Below are positions 33,671 through 41,988 of a DNA stretch of 64,000 nt, piece after piece. This stretch comes from Paenibacillus flagellatus (GTDB taxonomy: Bacteria > Bacillota > Bacilli > Paenibacillales > NBRC-103111): positions 62,001 through 126,000 of the forward strand of contig NZ_QJVJ01000015.1 of assembly GCF_003217775.1 (NCBI RefSeq). Direction: 5' to 3'. The notes beneath the pieces were generated by a model. That model saw only the letters and a program-made list of their open reading frames with translations. It was not told the origin of the DNA and did not search any database. Position numbers and translations under genes: made by a program. The first letter of the stretch is position 1. Every line of letters begins with the position of its first letter.

Positions 33671-34189
33671 GTGGAGGGAAAAGTAAGCCGAACGGACGAA
33701 GGCCATGTCGTACGGTTCGAACGCCGCTTGAATCATCCGGTCGAACACGTCTGGGCGTCTATTACGCGGCCGGACCGGATCGTCGATTGGCTGACGGCCG
33801 AAGCCGACATGGAGCTGACGGAGGGCGGCAAGCTCGAGCTGCGGTGGAGCAATGGAGACGTCGTGACGGGTTCGTTCGTCAAAGTCAATCCGCCCGTCGA
33901 ACTGGAGTACACCTGGAACGAGCCGGCTGCCGGCCGCTCTTCGGTAAGGTGGGAGCTCCAAGAAGACCGCGGCGGCTGCCGCCTCGTGCTCACCCATACG
34001 TTCCGCCATTCCGATCCCGGGGAAATCCCGAACTTTCTCGCCGGCTGGCACGTTCACCTGGACGTGCTGGAAGCGGTGCTTCAAGACCGGCGTAGCGACT
34101 ATCCGTGGGATCGGGTCAAGGAACTCCGGAAGAAATACGCTTCCGGCTTGAACGACGAGCAGGTCTCGAGAAGCGGCTCGGAGGCATGA
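33671..34189 (+). CDS. SRPBCC/AHSA1-type protein
   Basis: A 172-residue START/SRPBCC-fold protein with AHSA1 signatures: VVRFERRLNHPVEHVWASIT at the start, then DWLTAEADMELTEGGKLELRW and a C-terminal helix GWHVHLDVLEAVLQDR. The fold has a hydrophobic ligand cavity; AHSA1-like bacterial proteins lack a proven substrate. The start is GTG 33671 in a tight operon with the ArsR regulator. Its stop is followed by a long bidirectional hairpin. Confidence 0.9.
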   Translation: MEGKVSRTDEGHVVRFERRLNHPVEHVWASITRPDRIVDWLTAEADMELTEGGKLELRWSNGDVVTGSFVKVNPPVELEYTWNEPAAGRSSVRWELQEDRGGCRLVLTHTFRHSDPGEIPNFLAGWHVHLDVLEAVLQDRRSDYPWDRVKELRKKYASGLNDEQVSRSGSEA

Positions 34190-34204
34190 CCGCTAGCATG
34201 TGAA

Positions 34205-34252
34205 AAGGCCGCTTTCGCTTCCGGCTCCGGAAACGAAAGCGGCCTTGCTTTA
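34205..34252. terminator. Bidirectional terminator between SRPBCC and surface-protein genes
   Basis: AAGGCCGCTTTCG (34205-34217) pairs with CGAAAGCGGCCTT (34234-34246), with a further TTCCGG/CCGGAA stem inside. It sits between two convergent genes and can serve both. Confidence 0.8.
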
Positions 34253-34258
34253 TTTCCG

Positions 34259-36913
34259 TCACAGCGCGTTCAGCAGCCGCTTGATCGTGATGAAAGCTTG
34301 CTGCCGCGTGTAGCGGCCGGCCGGGTCGAACGCGTTATCGCCGATGCTCCCCATCACGGCGGCGCCGTTCGTCTTGTCCTTGACGGACGCAACGAACAAA
34401 ACCGCCGCCTTCGCCCAAGCCGCTACATCGCCGTCGTCGGCGAACGAAGCCGCCGCGGCGCCCGCTTCGCCGAGGCCGAGCGCCTGCGCCGTTCTCGACA
34501 GCATGACCGCCGCTTCCTGGCGCGTGATGTCGCCGTACGGATCGAACAAGCCGCCGTCTTTGCCGCTGACGATGCCGAGAGCGTAAGCGGCCAGCACGTC
34601 GCGGTCGTCGGTGTCCCGGAAGGCGGAGCGATCGATCCGTTTTCCCCGCTCGGCCAGCAGTCCGTCGATCGACTTGCCCGTTTTCACACTCAGCAGGCGG
34701 ACGGCCAGCTCGCTGAAATCGGCGCGGGTGATGGCGTTCGCGTAGCCTATCCGCATGGCGTCCGGTACGAGACCGGCGGCGATCGCCGCATCGACCTCGC
34801 CCTTCGCCCAATCGGCCGGCTGATCGAGAGCCGGGTCCGGGCTTTGCCGAACGGCCTCGGCCAAGTTGAAAAACCGGACCGAATAGGTCAAAGAAGCGGG
34901 ATCTCCGTTCACGTCCAAAATCCCCGTAACCGAAACGGTATATTCGTCGCCATCCTTATAGCTGCCGCCGATTCCGTCGGGCCGGAATACAATCGTGCTG
35001 CACAGCTCGTCGCACGGATTGTCGATGACGCCGAACCGGTTCGTCCCCGCATCCCCCGTGCCGGAAGCGCTCATTTCCCAAACCTTTTGATCCGATTTGC
35101 GCAGAAGACGTACGGTCGCCTGCGGCAGCGACTTGCGATCGTAAAAGTCCGGACTGAACGAGATCGACCAAGGATCGGAGCCGCCGAAGAAGGAGGTGGG
35201 GAAAAATCCTTTGTTCGGCCATGCCACATAGTCGTATTCGACCTCGGGTGCACTCGCGTCGGTTCTCGTAAGCAAGGAGGTGTAGCCGCCCGCATAGCCG
35301 AAGCCGATTTTTTGCAATCGGGGCTGAAGCGCCCAACGGCGGTAACCGGCGCCGTCCGACAGCCGGCCCGTCTCCTTGACGTAATTTTCCACGGCCCCCG
35401 CGAACGATCGGTGTCCCGAGCCGATCAAGCCGCTAGACGAAAGCTTGTAGCCTTTATCGAAAAACGCGGCGTCCATATCGTCCGGCTTGACCGGCCGGAA
35501 CGTCATCTTTTTGACGGCCGACATGACGGCCGCTTGGTGCTGCGCCTGCTCGAGCAGCTGGTCGTCCGCCGCGACGCCCTCCGGCATCCCGGCCAAGAAG
35601 CGTACAAAGTTCAAGAGGCGAACCCCGTCGGCAATAAATCCTTCCTGCAGCGTGCCGGCGGCGTACGGCGCCTTCGCGCTCGGGAACTCGACGTAGGTGC
35701 CGCCGTCATGGGAAGGCTGATACGCCAGCCATTTCCGTACGATCTGTTCCTTGGAACGGCCGAGCGACAACCGGGCCGACGTACTTTCATCGGGGCTTGC
35801 CGACGCTTGCCCTTGCGGGAAGAGGATCTGCTCCACGCCGGAATAGTCGCTGCCCCACATCCAGACCGTGCCGTCCGTCTTCAAGACGGCCGAATCGCTC
35901 TCTCCCGCCGTAACGGCAGCGCCGTCGGCTATGCCGGCCAGCGCGACCGGAAGCGGCTCGATCGAATTCGTGCCGGGGCCGACGCGGCCGCGTTCGTTGC
36001 TGCCCCACGCCCAGACGGTGCCGTCCTTCTTGAGCGCGACCGAATGATCGCCTCCGCCGGAGATCGCGGTGACATCCGACAGGCCGGCTGCAGGAACGGG
36101 AGCGGACTTGTTGGCGGTCGTGCCGTCGCCGAGCTGGCCGTAGCGGTTGTTCCCCCACGCCCAGACGGTGCCGTCCTTCTTCAAGGCGAGGGAATGAATC
36201 CGGCCTGCGGAAATGTGTACGACATCCGACAGCCCCGACACTTGGACCGGCACGGACGAGCTGGCGTTCGTGCCGTTGCCGAGCTGACCGAACGCGTTGT
36301 AGCCCCACGCCCAGACGGTGCCGTCCTTCTTGAGCGCGAGCGAATGAAAGCCTTTGGCAGATACGGCGACGACGTCCCGCAAGCCCTTGACCTGAACGGG
36401 CAAGAAGGCGTTCTCGTTCGTCCCGTCGCCGATTTGGCCGTATTTGTTGTAGCCCCAGGCCCAGACGGTCCCGTCCCGCTTTACCGCCACGGTATGATTG
36501 CCTCCGGCGGCGATGCCGGCGACATCCGCTAATTGGCGGACTTTGGCGGGTTTTTCCCGGTTTTGCGTCGTGCCGTCGCCGAGCTGGCCGTAGCTGTTCC
36601 ACCCCCACGCCCAAACCGAGCCGTCGCGCTTCAAGGCGGTCTCGTGCTGGCCGCCCGAGGAAACCGCGGCGATGTCGCTCAAAGGGGCCAGCGATGCGGG
36701 GGTCGCCGTGAACTCGCGGCCGTTCATGTCCCAACCCCACTGCCACGCCGTTCCGTCCCGTTGGACCGCCAGCGACGAGCCCGATCCGGCGGATAGCTGC
36801 GCGATGCCGGCGTCCTTCGTCTCCGCTTCCGCCTTGGAGACGGACGGAACGACGGGGAGAAGGAGAGTTAGGGCGAGGGCGGCGGCGAGGAGCCGGGCTA
36901 TGCGTTGCTTCAT
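34259..36913 (-). CDS. RCC1-repeat, CAP-like, SLH-domain surface protein
   Basis: An 884-residue exported protein. Residues 1-30 are a Sec signal peptide (KQRIARLLAAALALTLLLPVV, AEA cleavage-like). Residues ~38-370 hold about seven RCC1 blades (HSLALKKDGTVWAWGYNxxGQLG), presumably a beta-propeller. Residues ~420-570 look like a CAP/SCP domain (LLNFVRFLAG, DDQLLEQAQHQAAVM, GYRRWALQPRLQKIGFGYA), and a beta-rich region with one Cys pair (NPCDELC) follows. Three SLH domains at ~700-880 anchor it to the wall polymer. It is the second RCC1/SLH protein in the window. A 21-bp motif shared with 38443-38463 lies 78 bp upstream. Confidence 0.88.
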   Translation of the reverse strand: MKQRIARLLAAALALTLLLPVVPSVSKAEAETKDAGIAQLSAGSGSSLAVQRDGTAWQWGWDMNGREFTATPASLAPLSDIAAVSSGGQHETALKRDGSVWAWGWNSYGQLGDGTTQNREKPAKVRQLADVAGIAAGGNHTVAVKRDGTVWAWGYNKYGQIGDGTNENAFLPVQVKGLRDVVAVSAKGFHSLALKKDGTVWAWGYNAFGQLGNGTNASSSVPVQVSGLSDVVHISAGRIHSLALKKDGTVWAWGNNRYGQLGDGTTANKSAPVPAAGLSDVTAISGGGDHSVALKKDGTVWAWGSNERGRVGPGTNSIEPLPVALAGIADGAAVTAGESDSAVLKTDGTVWMWGSDYSGVEQILFPQGQASASPDESTSARLSLGRSKEQIVRKWLAYQPSHDGGTYVEFPSAKAPYAAGTLQEGFIADGVRLLNFVRFLAGMPEGVAADDQLLEQAQHQAAVMSAVKKMTFRPVKPDDMDAAFFDKGYKLSSSGLIGSGHRSFAGAVENYVKETGRLSDGAGYRRWALQPRLQKIGFGYAGGYTSLLTRTDASAPEVEYDYVAWPNKGFFPTSFFGGSDPWSISFSPDFYDRKSLPQATVRLLRKSDQKVWEMSASGTGDAGTNRFGVIDNPCDELCSTIVFRPDGIGGSYKDGDEYTVSVTGILDVNGDPASLTYSVRFFNLAEAVRQSPDPALDQPADWAKGEVDAAIAAGLVPDAMRIGYANAITRADFSELAVRLLSVKTGKSIDGLLAERGKRIDRSAFRDTDDRDVLAAYALGIVSGKDGGLFDPYGDITRQEAAVMLSRTAQALGLGEAGAAAASFADDGDVAAWAKAAVLFVASVKDKTNGAAVMGSIGDNAFDPAGRYTRQQAFITIKRLLNAL

Positions 36914-36990
36914 ACGTGTTCGCCTTCTTTCCTGTTACTCCGAATAGGTGATATCTTCGTATCGATTCTAGTTCCCAGGCACGAGGGGGG

Positions 36991-37011
36991 TCCACGGACT
37001 ATAAGTCACAT
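36991..37011. promoter_or_regulatory. Shared 21-bp motif, copy A
   Basis: The motif begins TCCACGGACTATAAGT and ends ACAT; it matches 20 of 21 bases of 38443-38463. It lies 78 bp upstream of the RCC1/SLH gene and 94 bp upstream of the divergent XRE gene. The core GACT-ATA-AGTC is a short dyad in this copy. Confidence 0.6.
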
Positions 37012-37104
37012 CGGAACCGGAATTCGACAATGATATGGAACTTTCGAACTAGAATCGAATATAATAGATATAGACAAGCGATTGACAATGGGAGGCAACC
37101 CACC

Positions 37105-37791
37105 ATGGATATTCGTGCCGAATTCGGATTGCGGGTCAAAGAATTGCGCGCCCGGAGCGGGATGTCGCAGGAGATGCTGGCGTACCGCTCCCGGCTGGAC
37201 CGAACCTACATAAGCGGCGTGGAGCGCGGCGAGCGGAACGTCAGCCTCGTGAATATCGAGAGAATCGCGGCCGCACTGGACGTACCGCTCCAGTACATGT
37301 TCTCGAACGAGCGGTTCTCCGCCAACCCGGCGTACCAGCAAAAAGATTTCAAGGTGCCGTTTCTCGAACGGTTTCAATATCGGATGGACGGCGACAGCCG
37401 GCTGCTTACGTTTCAAGTGTCGGGATTGCTGACTCCCAAAGACGTCGACTACATGTCTTCGACGCTGCTTGGCATTTGCTCCGCTTTTCGGGAGGGCGAG
37501 CTTCGCGTATTCGTCGATCATCGCGATATGAAGGGGGCGGACGGCGAGCCTGTCGTGTACTCGCCGGAGGTGGCCGAGAGGGCGGTCGCGTTCCAGGAAA
37601 GGCTGAATATCTACAGCAGCAAGGTCGTCGTCCTGTGCAATTCGGAATTCATGGTCCACCAATTGAACCGGGTGACGACCGAAAGCGGCATTCATTCGAT
37701 TCATCTGTTCGGACCCGACAAGGAGACGGTCGGCAAGGCGTATCAGCTGCTGGACATCAACGGCAACGATTTGATCCGGAACGCGCCGTAA
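37105..37791 (+). CDS. XRE-family regulator with SpoIIAA/STAS-like C-terminal domain
   Basis: A 228-residue regulator. Residues ~5-65 form a Cro/CI-type HTH (LGRVKELRARSGMSQE-like start, LDRTYISGVERGERNVSL). The C-terminal ~150 residues (LLTFQVSGLLTPKDV, VFVDHRDMKG, KVVVLCNSEFMVHQLNRV) resemble a SpoIIAA-like/STAS sensory or protein-interaction fold. I chose ATG 37105 with GGGAGG nine bases upstream. It diverges from the RCC1/SLH gene and is convergent with the orphan at 37854; both of those genes carry the 21-bp motif upstream, so it is the best candidate to bind it. Confidence 0.82.
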   Translation: MDIRAEFGLRVKELRARSGMSQEMLAYRSRLDRTYISGVERGERNVSLVNIERIAAALDVPLQYMFSNERFSANPAYQQKDFKVPFLERFQYRMDGDSRLLTFQVSGLLTPKDVDYMSSTLLGICSAFREGELRVFVDHRDMKGADGEPVVYSPEVAERAVAFQERLNIYSSKVVVLCNSEFMVHQLNRVTTESGIHSIHLFGPDKETVGKAYQLLDINGNDLIRNAP

Positions 37792-37853
37792 GGGGACGGC
37801 AAGAAGACCGACCCGCTAGGGAACGGTCTCGACGGGGACGATCGTCTCGGCAG

Positions 37854-38321
37854 TCAACCGATATAGTGCATGTTCGAGATTTGGAACGAAGCGAAGGACG
37901 ACAACGGCACCATCACGTTTTTCTCGTTGGCCATCTGGCACTGGCCCAGCAGCCCGGCCAGCCGGCCGCTCGTTTGGTCCAAGTAAGCCTTGAAGCGGGT
38001 TTTCCATTCGTGGTCCGCTTGAAGCTCCTGTACGCCGAACTGAAGCAGCGGCAAGTATTGGTTATGAATTTCGATCGAAGCGGCCGGGACGGACTCGTAG
38101 TAAAAGACCCAGCCCTTTTTGGCGTTCAAGCCGATCGGGTCGGTTACGAAATCGGTCAGATGGACGGTGACCGTATCGGTTTTGAAATCGGCGAAGCCTT
38201 TCAGTTTGGCGCAGCCCTTGATGGCAAAGCTGCCGTCGCGCGTTCTCAAGGCGATGTCCATGCCCAAGGTCAAGTCGGAATAGTACCGGTTGAAGTCGTC
38301 GAACGTGAATGGGGTGCTCAT
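37854..38321 (-). CDS. Uncharacterised 155-residue protein
   Basis: A soluble protein (FTFDDFNRYYSDLTLGMDIAL; FAIKGCAKLKGFADF; VHLTDFVTDPIG; YYESVPAASIEIHNQYLPLL) that I cannot assign to a named family. It has an alternating beta-strand N-terminal half and a helical C-terminus, with no signal peptide or membrane segment. It starts at ATG 38321 with AGGAGGTAG upstream. It lies next to the XRE/STAS regulator and shares with the RCC1/SLH gene the 21-bp upstream motif, which suggests joint regulation. Confidence 0.72.
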   Translation of the reverse strand: MSTPFTFDDFNRYYSDLTLGMDIALRTRDGSFAIKGCAKLKGFADFKTDTVTVHLTDFVTDPIGLNAKKGWVFYYESVPAASIEIHNQYLPLLQFGVQELQADHEWKTRFKAYLDQTSGRLAGLLGQCQMANEKNVMVPLSSFASFQISNMHYIG

Positions 38322-38442
38322 GGCTTCTACCTCCTGTTAGTCGTCTGTCGGCGAGCTTCGGCTTCGCCGGCAACGGATCGTTTGGAGACCGACCAGCTTG
38401 CCTCCGCGTGCAAGACCATTATAGGAAGAGGCTCGATTCGTT

Positions 38443-38463
38443 TCCACGGACTATAAGTAACAT
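38443..38463. promoter_or_regulatory. Shared 21-bp motif, copy B
   Basis: This copy matches 36991-37011 in 20 of 21 bases, in the same orientation relative to the minus-strand gene downstream (122 bp from the 37854-38321 start). CCGG also recurs a few bases further on in both copies. Confidence 0.6.
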
Positions 38464-38534
38464 TTTCCGGCAGCGTGTGGAGCGCTCGATGCTCTGCCGA
38501 CGCCGACGGACCGGTTGGACCAAACCGGCCATGA

Positions 38535-38566
38535 AAAAGAGGCCAGCCGGAAATTCCGGCTGACCT
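38535..38566 (-). terminator. Terminator of the corrinoid-binding operon
   Basis: AGCCGG (38545-38550) pairs with CCGGCT (38556-38561), extended by flanking bases, and on the minus strand is followed by CTCTTTTT. It lies 68 bp after the stop at 38634. Confidence 0.7.
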
Positions 38567-38633
38567 GATCATACGAGAAGGAGTCCCGGAGCCGGGACTC
38601 TATTTATGTTCGGCGTTCCGTTCCTATGCCGCT

Positions 38634-39461
38634 TTACGGCTCGTATCCGCGAAGCCATCGCTCCGACTCCTTCTCGTCGTACGGCGGGTATACGTCCGGA
38701 TGGAGCCGGTGGGCCAGCTTTTGCAAGCCGGCGACGAGCAGCGGCGACGGCCGGCAGTACAGCGACTCCTCCATGACGAGCACCCGGCCTTCCGCCACCG
38801 CGCGCAGCCGGTCCGCGCCGGGGCGCTTCGCCACCGATTCGGGCTTCACAAGCTGCTCGCGCACGCCTACCCAGGCGAGCAGGACGTAGTCGGGGTCGCG
38901 CCGCAGCACGTCGTCCCAGTCCGTCTTCACCTTGGCGTCGGAGACGTCGGCGAAGACGTTCGCGGCGCCGGCCAGCGCGCTGACCTCCGTCAGCCAGTTG
39001 GCGCCGCCCGGCGAGAATACCGGCTTCGGCCACCATTCCCAGTACAGCGACGGCTTGTCGCCGCACCGCCGGCTCAGCTCCGCGTACCGCTCCAGCTCGG
39101 TCTCCAGCCTTCGCCGGGACGCCCGCGCCGCATCGGGCACGCCGAGGGCGTCGCCGACGACGTCCATATTGTCCGCGATGTCGGCGAAGCTTTTCGGATT
39201 CAACGTGACGTGCGGGATGCCGCGCTCGACGAGGCGCTCCACGTTTTTTTCCATGCCCGGTACGGAGAGCGAGGCGAATACGAGATCCGGACGCAGCGCC
39301 TCCAGCGCGTCCATGTCGATATTCCGGTCCGACCCCAGCCGGGGGAGAGACGCGACGGACGAAGGCCAATCGGAGTAGGCGTCAGTCCCGACGAGATGCC
39401 GGTCCATTCCCATGAAGCCCAACAGCTCGGTATTGCTCGGACAGAGCGAGACGATTCTCAT
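38634..39461 (-). CDS. Cobalamin-binding protein (BtuF-type fold, no signal peptide)
   Basis: A 275-residue periplasmic-binding-protein-fold (class III) protein: RIVSLCPSNTELLGFMG, LPRLGSDRNIDMDALEALRPDLVFA, and YVLLAWVGV. These match cobalamin/siderophore binding proteins of the BtuF/FhuD type. It has no signal or lipobox, so it would be cytoplasmic as written. The gene is 43 bp downstream of the lipoprotein gene at 39505 and should be part of the riboswitch-controlled transcript. No permease or ATPase gene accompanies it. It may scavenge, store or hand over corrinoids. Confidence 0.8.
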   Translation of the reverse strand: MRIVSLCPSNTELLGFMGMDRHLVGTDAYSDWPSSVASLPRLGSDRNIDMDALEALRPDLVFASLSVPGMEKNVERLVERGIPHVTLNPKSFADIADNMDVVGDALGVPDAARASRRRLETELERYAELSRRCGDKPSLYWEWWPKPVFSPGGANWLTEVSALAGAANVFADVSDAKVKTDWDDVLRRDPDYVLLAWVGVREQLVKPESVAKRPGADRLRAVAEGRVLVMEESLYCRPSPLLVAGLQKLAHRLHPDVYPPYDEKESERWLRGYEP

Positions 39462-39504
39462 CCGGCAAGCACGCTCCTTTCCGTTTCCGTTGGCGGTACC
39501 CGAA

Positions 39505-40497
39505 TTATTTCACCAGCTCGGGATAGATGCCCTTGGCGATGCTGAGCAGTCCTTTCGTAATGCGCGGACCCGGGCGCGACAGCGTGTCCTGATCGACGGC
39601 GATGACGCGCTTCTCGCGGATCGCTTCGATTTTGTCCCAGCCGTTGCGCTTCGTGATGATCTGATCGAGCGTCGTGCCCGCTTTGTCCTTGGCGCCGGAC
39701 GTATAGAAGATGACGTACGGGTTGTCCTGAATAATTTTCTCCTCGTTGATCTTGTTGAAGCCTTTCGTGTCCGAGGCGATGTTGATGCCGCCCGCCAGCG
39801 TGATCAGCTCGTCCATGAATTCGCCCTTGCCGACCGTCCAGCCCGGGGAAAATTCGATATACACCTTCTTCTTCTGCTCCGGCTTGAGGCCGGCTACCGC
39901 CGTCTTGACCGATTCGATTTCCTTCTTCATGCTGTCGACGAGCGCCTTCGCTTCCTTCTGCTTGTCCGTTATTTGGCCGACGATCAAAATGTTGGCGAGA
40001 ATGTCGTCCACCGACTTCGGCTCGAATTTATATAGCGGCATATTCAAGCCGCGCAGCTTGGCGAGCGCGTCGTCCTTGATCGAAATGCCGGTAATGACGA
40101 GGTCCGGGTTCGCCGCCAGGATCGCTTCCGCGTTCGGAGCGGATACGCCGCCGACCTTCGTCTTCGATTTCGCTTCCTCGGGGTAGTTGTCGAAGTCGGA
40201 GACGCCGACGACTTTGTCGCCCAAGCCGAGCGCGAACAGCATTTCCGTCTCCGCCGTGGACGTCGAGACGATGCGCTGCGGCGCTTTCGCGATCGTAATC
40301 TCCTGACCGCTGGCGTCCTTCAGCGTCAACGGATATTTCGTCGCGAGCGCGTCGTCCTTCTTGTCCTCGGCTTTGCCGTTCGCCGGAACGGAGCCGTTCG
40401 GATTCGCGGAGCCTTGCGTCGCGTCGGGCTTCGAGCCGCAGGCGGCCAGCGTCAGCGCGAGCAGGAGAGTGAGTAGCAGGGATAATGCTTTGTTCAT
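39505..40497 (-). CDS. Cobalamin ABC transporter substrate-binding lipoprotein
   Basis: A 330-residue lipoprotein: N-terminal hydrophobic segment with lipobox LTLAACGS (Cys ~20), then a PBP class III fold (PLTLKDASGQEITIAKAPQRIV, NPDLVITGISIKDDALAKL, KVYIEFSPGWTVGKGEFMDEL, GPRITKGLLSIAKGIYPELVK). This is the BtuF/siderophore-binding family. I chose ATG 40497 with AAAGGAAAG upstream. The riboswitch and terminator at 40574-41025 precede it, which supports a corrinoid substrate. The missing BtuC/BtuD genes must be elsewhere if it functions in transport. Confidence 0.88.
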   Translation of the reverse strand: MNKALSLLLTLLLALTLAACGSKPDATQGSANPNGSVPANGKAEDKKDDALATKYPLTLKDASGQEITIAKAPQRIVSTSTAETEMLFALGLGDKVVGVSDFDNYPEEAKSKTKVGGVSAPNAEAILAANPDLVITGISIKDDALAKLRGLNMPLYKFEPKSVDDILANILIVGQITDKQKEAKALVDSMKKEIESVKTAVAGLKPEQKKKVYIEFSPGWTVGKGEFMDELITLAGGINIASDTKGFNKINEEKIIQDNPYVIFYTSGAKDKAGTTLDQIITKRNGWDKIEAIREKRVIAVDQDTLSRPGPRITKGLLSIAKGIYPELVK

Positions 40498-40573
40498 CGT
40501 GCATCTTTCCTTTCGGGGTAGGTTGGGAGACCGGAAGCTGTGACAACCGAAAAGACATGCTTTCCTGGCGCAA

Positions 40574-40607
40574 CGAAAAAGCCCCCGTTCCGTCCGGAAC
40601 AGGGGCA
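40574..40607 (-). terminator. Terminator of the cobalamin riboswitch
   Basis: On the minus strand GCCCCTGTTCC pairs with GGAACGGGGGC, followed by TTTTT. It is placed between aptamer and gene, so it can act as the expression platform. Confidence 0.75.
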
Positions 40608-40798
40608 GCGTCAATCAAGGATCGTTTGCGATCGGCACGGCCCCGCCGCATCATGCGCCGCGAAAGGGCAAGGCGGACGCGCGTCTTCCGACGCTTCCGC
40701 ACTGCTTCCGCGGGCCGACGCCGCGCGGCGCCGTGCCGCGATGGTCGATTCACCCGATTAAGCCGATCCTTTTCCGCGAAGGATTTCGTTGGCTAAGC

Positions 40799-41025
40799 CG
40801 GATAGGCAGGTTTCCTGGCTCTCGGGTGTCGCGAGCTTCCCGCCTTCCCGTTCCGGCGTGCGGAACAGTGGCTTGAGCGAATCTTGCGGACGTCTGCGAC
40901 GACGGCTGCAAGACCGGTATGGGAAACTCCCCGATTCACAGTGGCGGGACCGCGCCGGATTTGCACCGGCTTCCCTTTTACCCCCGCATTCCTCGTCGGA
41001 ACGCAGGGCACCTATCGGCATTCAT
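40799..41025 (-). ncRNA. Cobalamin riboswitch
   Basis: On the minus strand the conserved features appear in order: GGGTAAAAGGGAAGCCGGTG, CAAATCCGGCGCGGTCCCGC, the B12 box GCCACTGTG, and the 3' element GAGCCAGGAAACCTGCC. Such aptamers bind adenosylcobalamin or related corrinoids and turn off downstream expression; the terminator lies at 40574-40607. It controls the two corrinoid-binding proteins. Confidence 0.92.
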
Positions 41026-41302
41026 GCAATTGGATAAGTCCAAGCTCGAATCTCTTTGGCGATTATAGCACAAGGTAGAAGTAAAGAGAACTACAACGGG
41101 ATACAAAAATGGGCTATAATCGGATGCATGATCGATTAACGTCATAAATGAAATGGAAGTCGAAGAGGCCGACCGTAACGGCAACGTGCGAAAGGGTCCA
41201 GCTTCGGGATGCCGATCGCCCGCGGGAGAGCGAGGCGCAGGCGCGGAGCGGCGGCAGCAAGAGCACGAACGAGGGTCCGGGCCGTAAAGGAGCTGCAAAA
41301 TC
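41026..41302. other. Intergenic region
   Basis: Between the riboswitch and the HEAT-repeat gene I see only upstream sequence for both. Open frames here lack good starts or family resemblance. Confidence 0.4.
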
Positions 41303-41977
41303 ATGTCCGTGCTGGATAAGCTGGCCGTTTCCCGGGGACTGCGGGACGAGTCGGCGAATGTGGAGCTGGCCGAAAGCCTCGCCCGGTCCCGCGACGCCGA
41401 ATCGATCGCGGCGATCGTCCGTCATCTGGACGATCCGAACAAAGCGGTCCGCCACGACTGCATCAAAGTGCTGTACGAAATCGGCGCGGCGGCGCCGGAG
41501 CTGGTGGCGGACTATGCGGATCGCTTCCTCGCGCTGCTGAAATCCCGCGACAACCGGCTCGTCTGGGGAGCGATGACCGGGCTCGCCGCCGTGGCGGAAG
41601 TGCGGGCCGACGAGCTGTACGAACGCGTGGGCGACCTATACGCTGCCGTTCGCGGCGGGTCGGTCATCACCGTGGACAACGGCATTCTCGCGCTGTCGCG
41701 CATCGCGGCGGCCAACGAGGAATACGGGCGGGCGATCGAGCCGTTTCTGCTCGAGCATCTGGCGGCATGCCGGGCGAAGGACGTGCCGCCTCATGCGGAG
41801 AACATCGCTGCGGCGATCCGGCCGGACCGGCGTGACGCCTTTGCGGATGTGCTGTTGGCGCGGAAGGGCGGGCTGAGCGCGGCCCAGTCGGCCCGGGTGG
41901 ACAAGCTGCTCAAGCGGCTGGCCGCCGCCGGGACCGGAGGCGGGACGAATACCGAAACCTATCCGAGAGACAAGTAA
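41303..41977 (+). CDS. HEAT-repeat protein
   Basis: A 224-residue helical protein with HEAT-type repeats (ESIAAIVRHLDDPNKAVRHD, VLYEIGAAAPELVADYADRFL, LVWGAMTGLAAVAEV). HEAT proteins act as scaffolds or adaptors; no catalytic motif is present. The C-terminal ~40 residues are basic, then low complexity. ATG 41303 has AAAGGAG ten bases upstream. A Gfo/Idh/MocA gene follows 11 bp downstream, so the two are probably one operon. Confidence 0.82.
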   Translation: MSVLDKLAVSRGLRDESANVELAESLARSRDAESIAAIVRHLDDPNKAVRHDCIKVLYEIGAAAPELVADYADRFLALLKSRDNRLVWGAMTGLAAVAEVRADELYERVGDLYAAVRGGSVITVDNGILALSRIAAANEEYGRAIEPFLLEHLAACRAKDVPPHAENIAAAIRPDRRDAFADVLLARKGGLSAAQSARVDKLLKRLAAAGTGGGTNTETYPRDK

Positions 41978-41988
41978 AGGAGAACGAC

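Noticed and set aside
34259-36913. Long plus-strand frame (744 codons) opposite the RCC1/SLH gene
   Set aside because: It is a high-GC shadow: the minus strand has signal peptide, RCC1 blades and SLH domains, the plus strand has only arginine-rich sequence.
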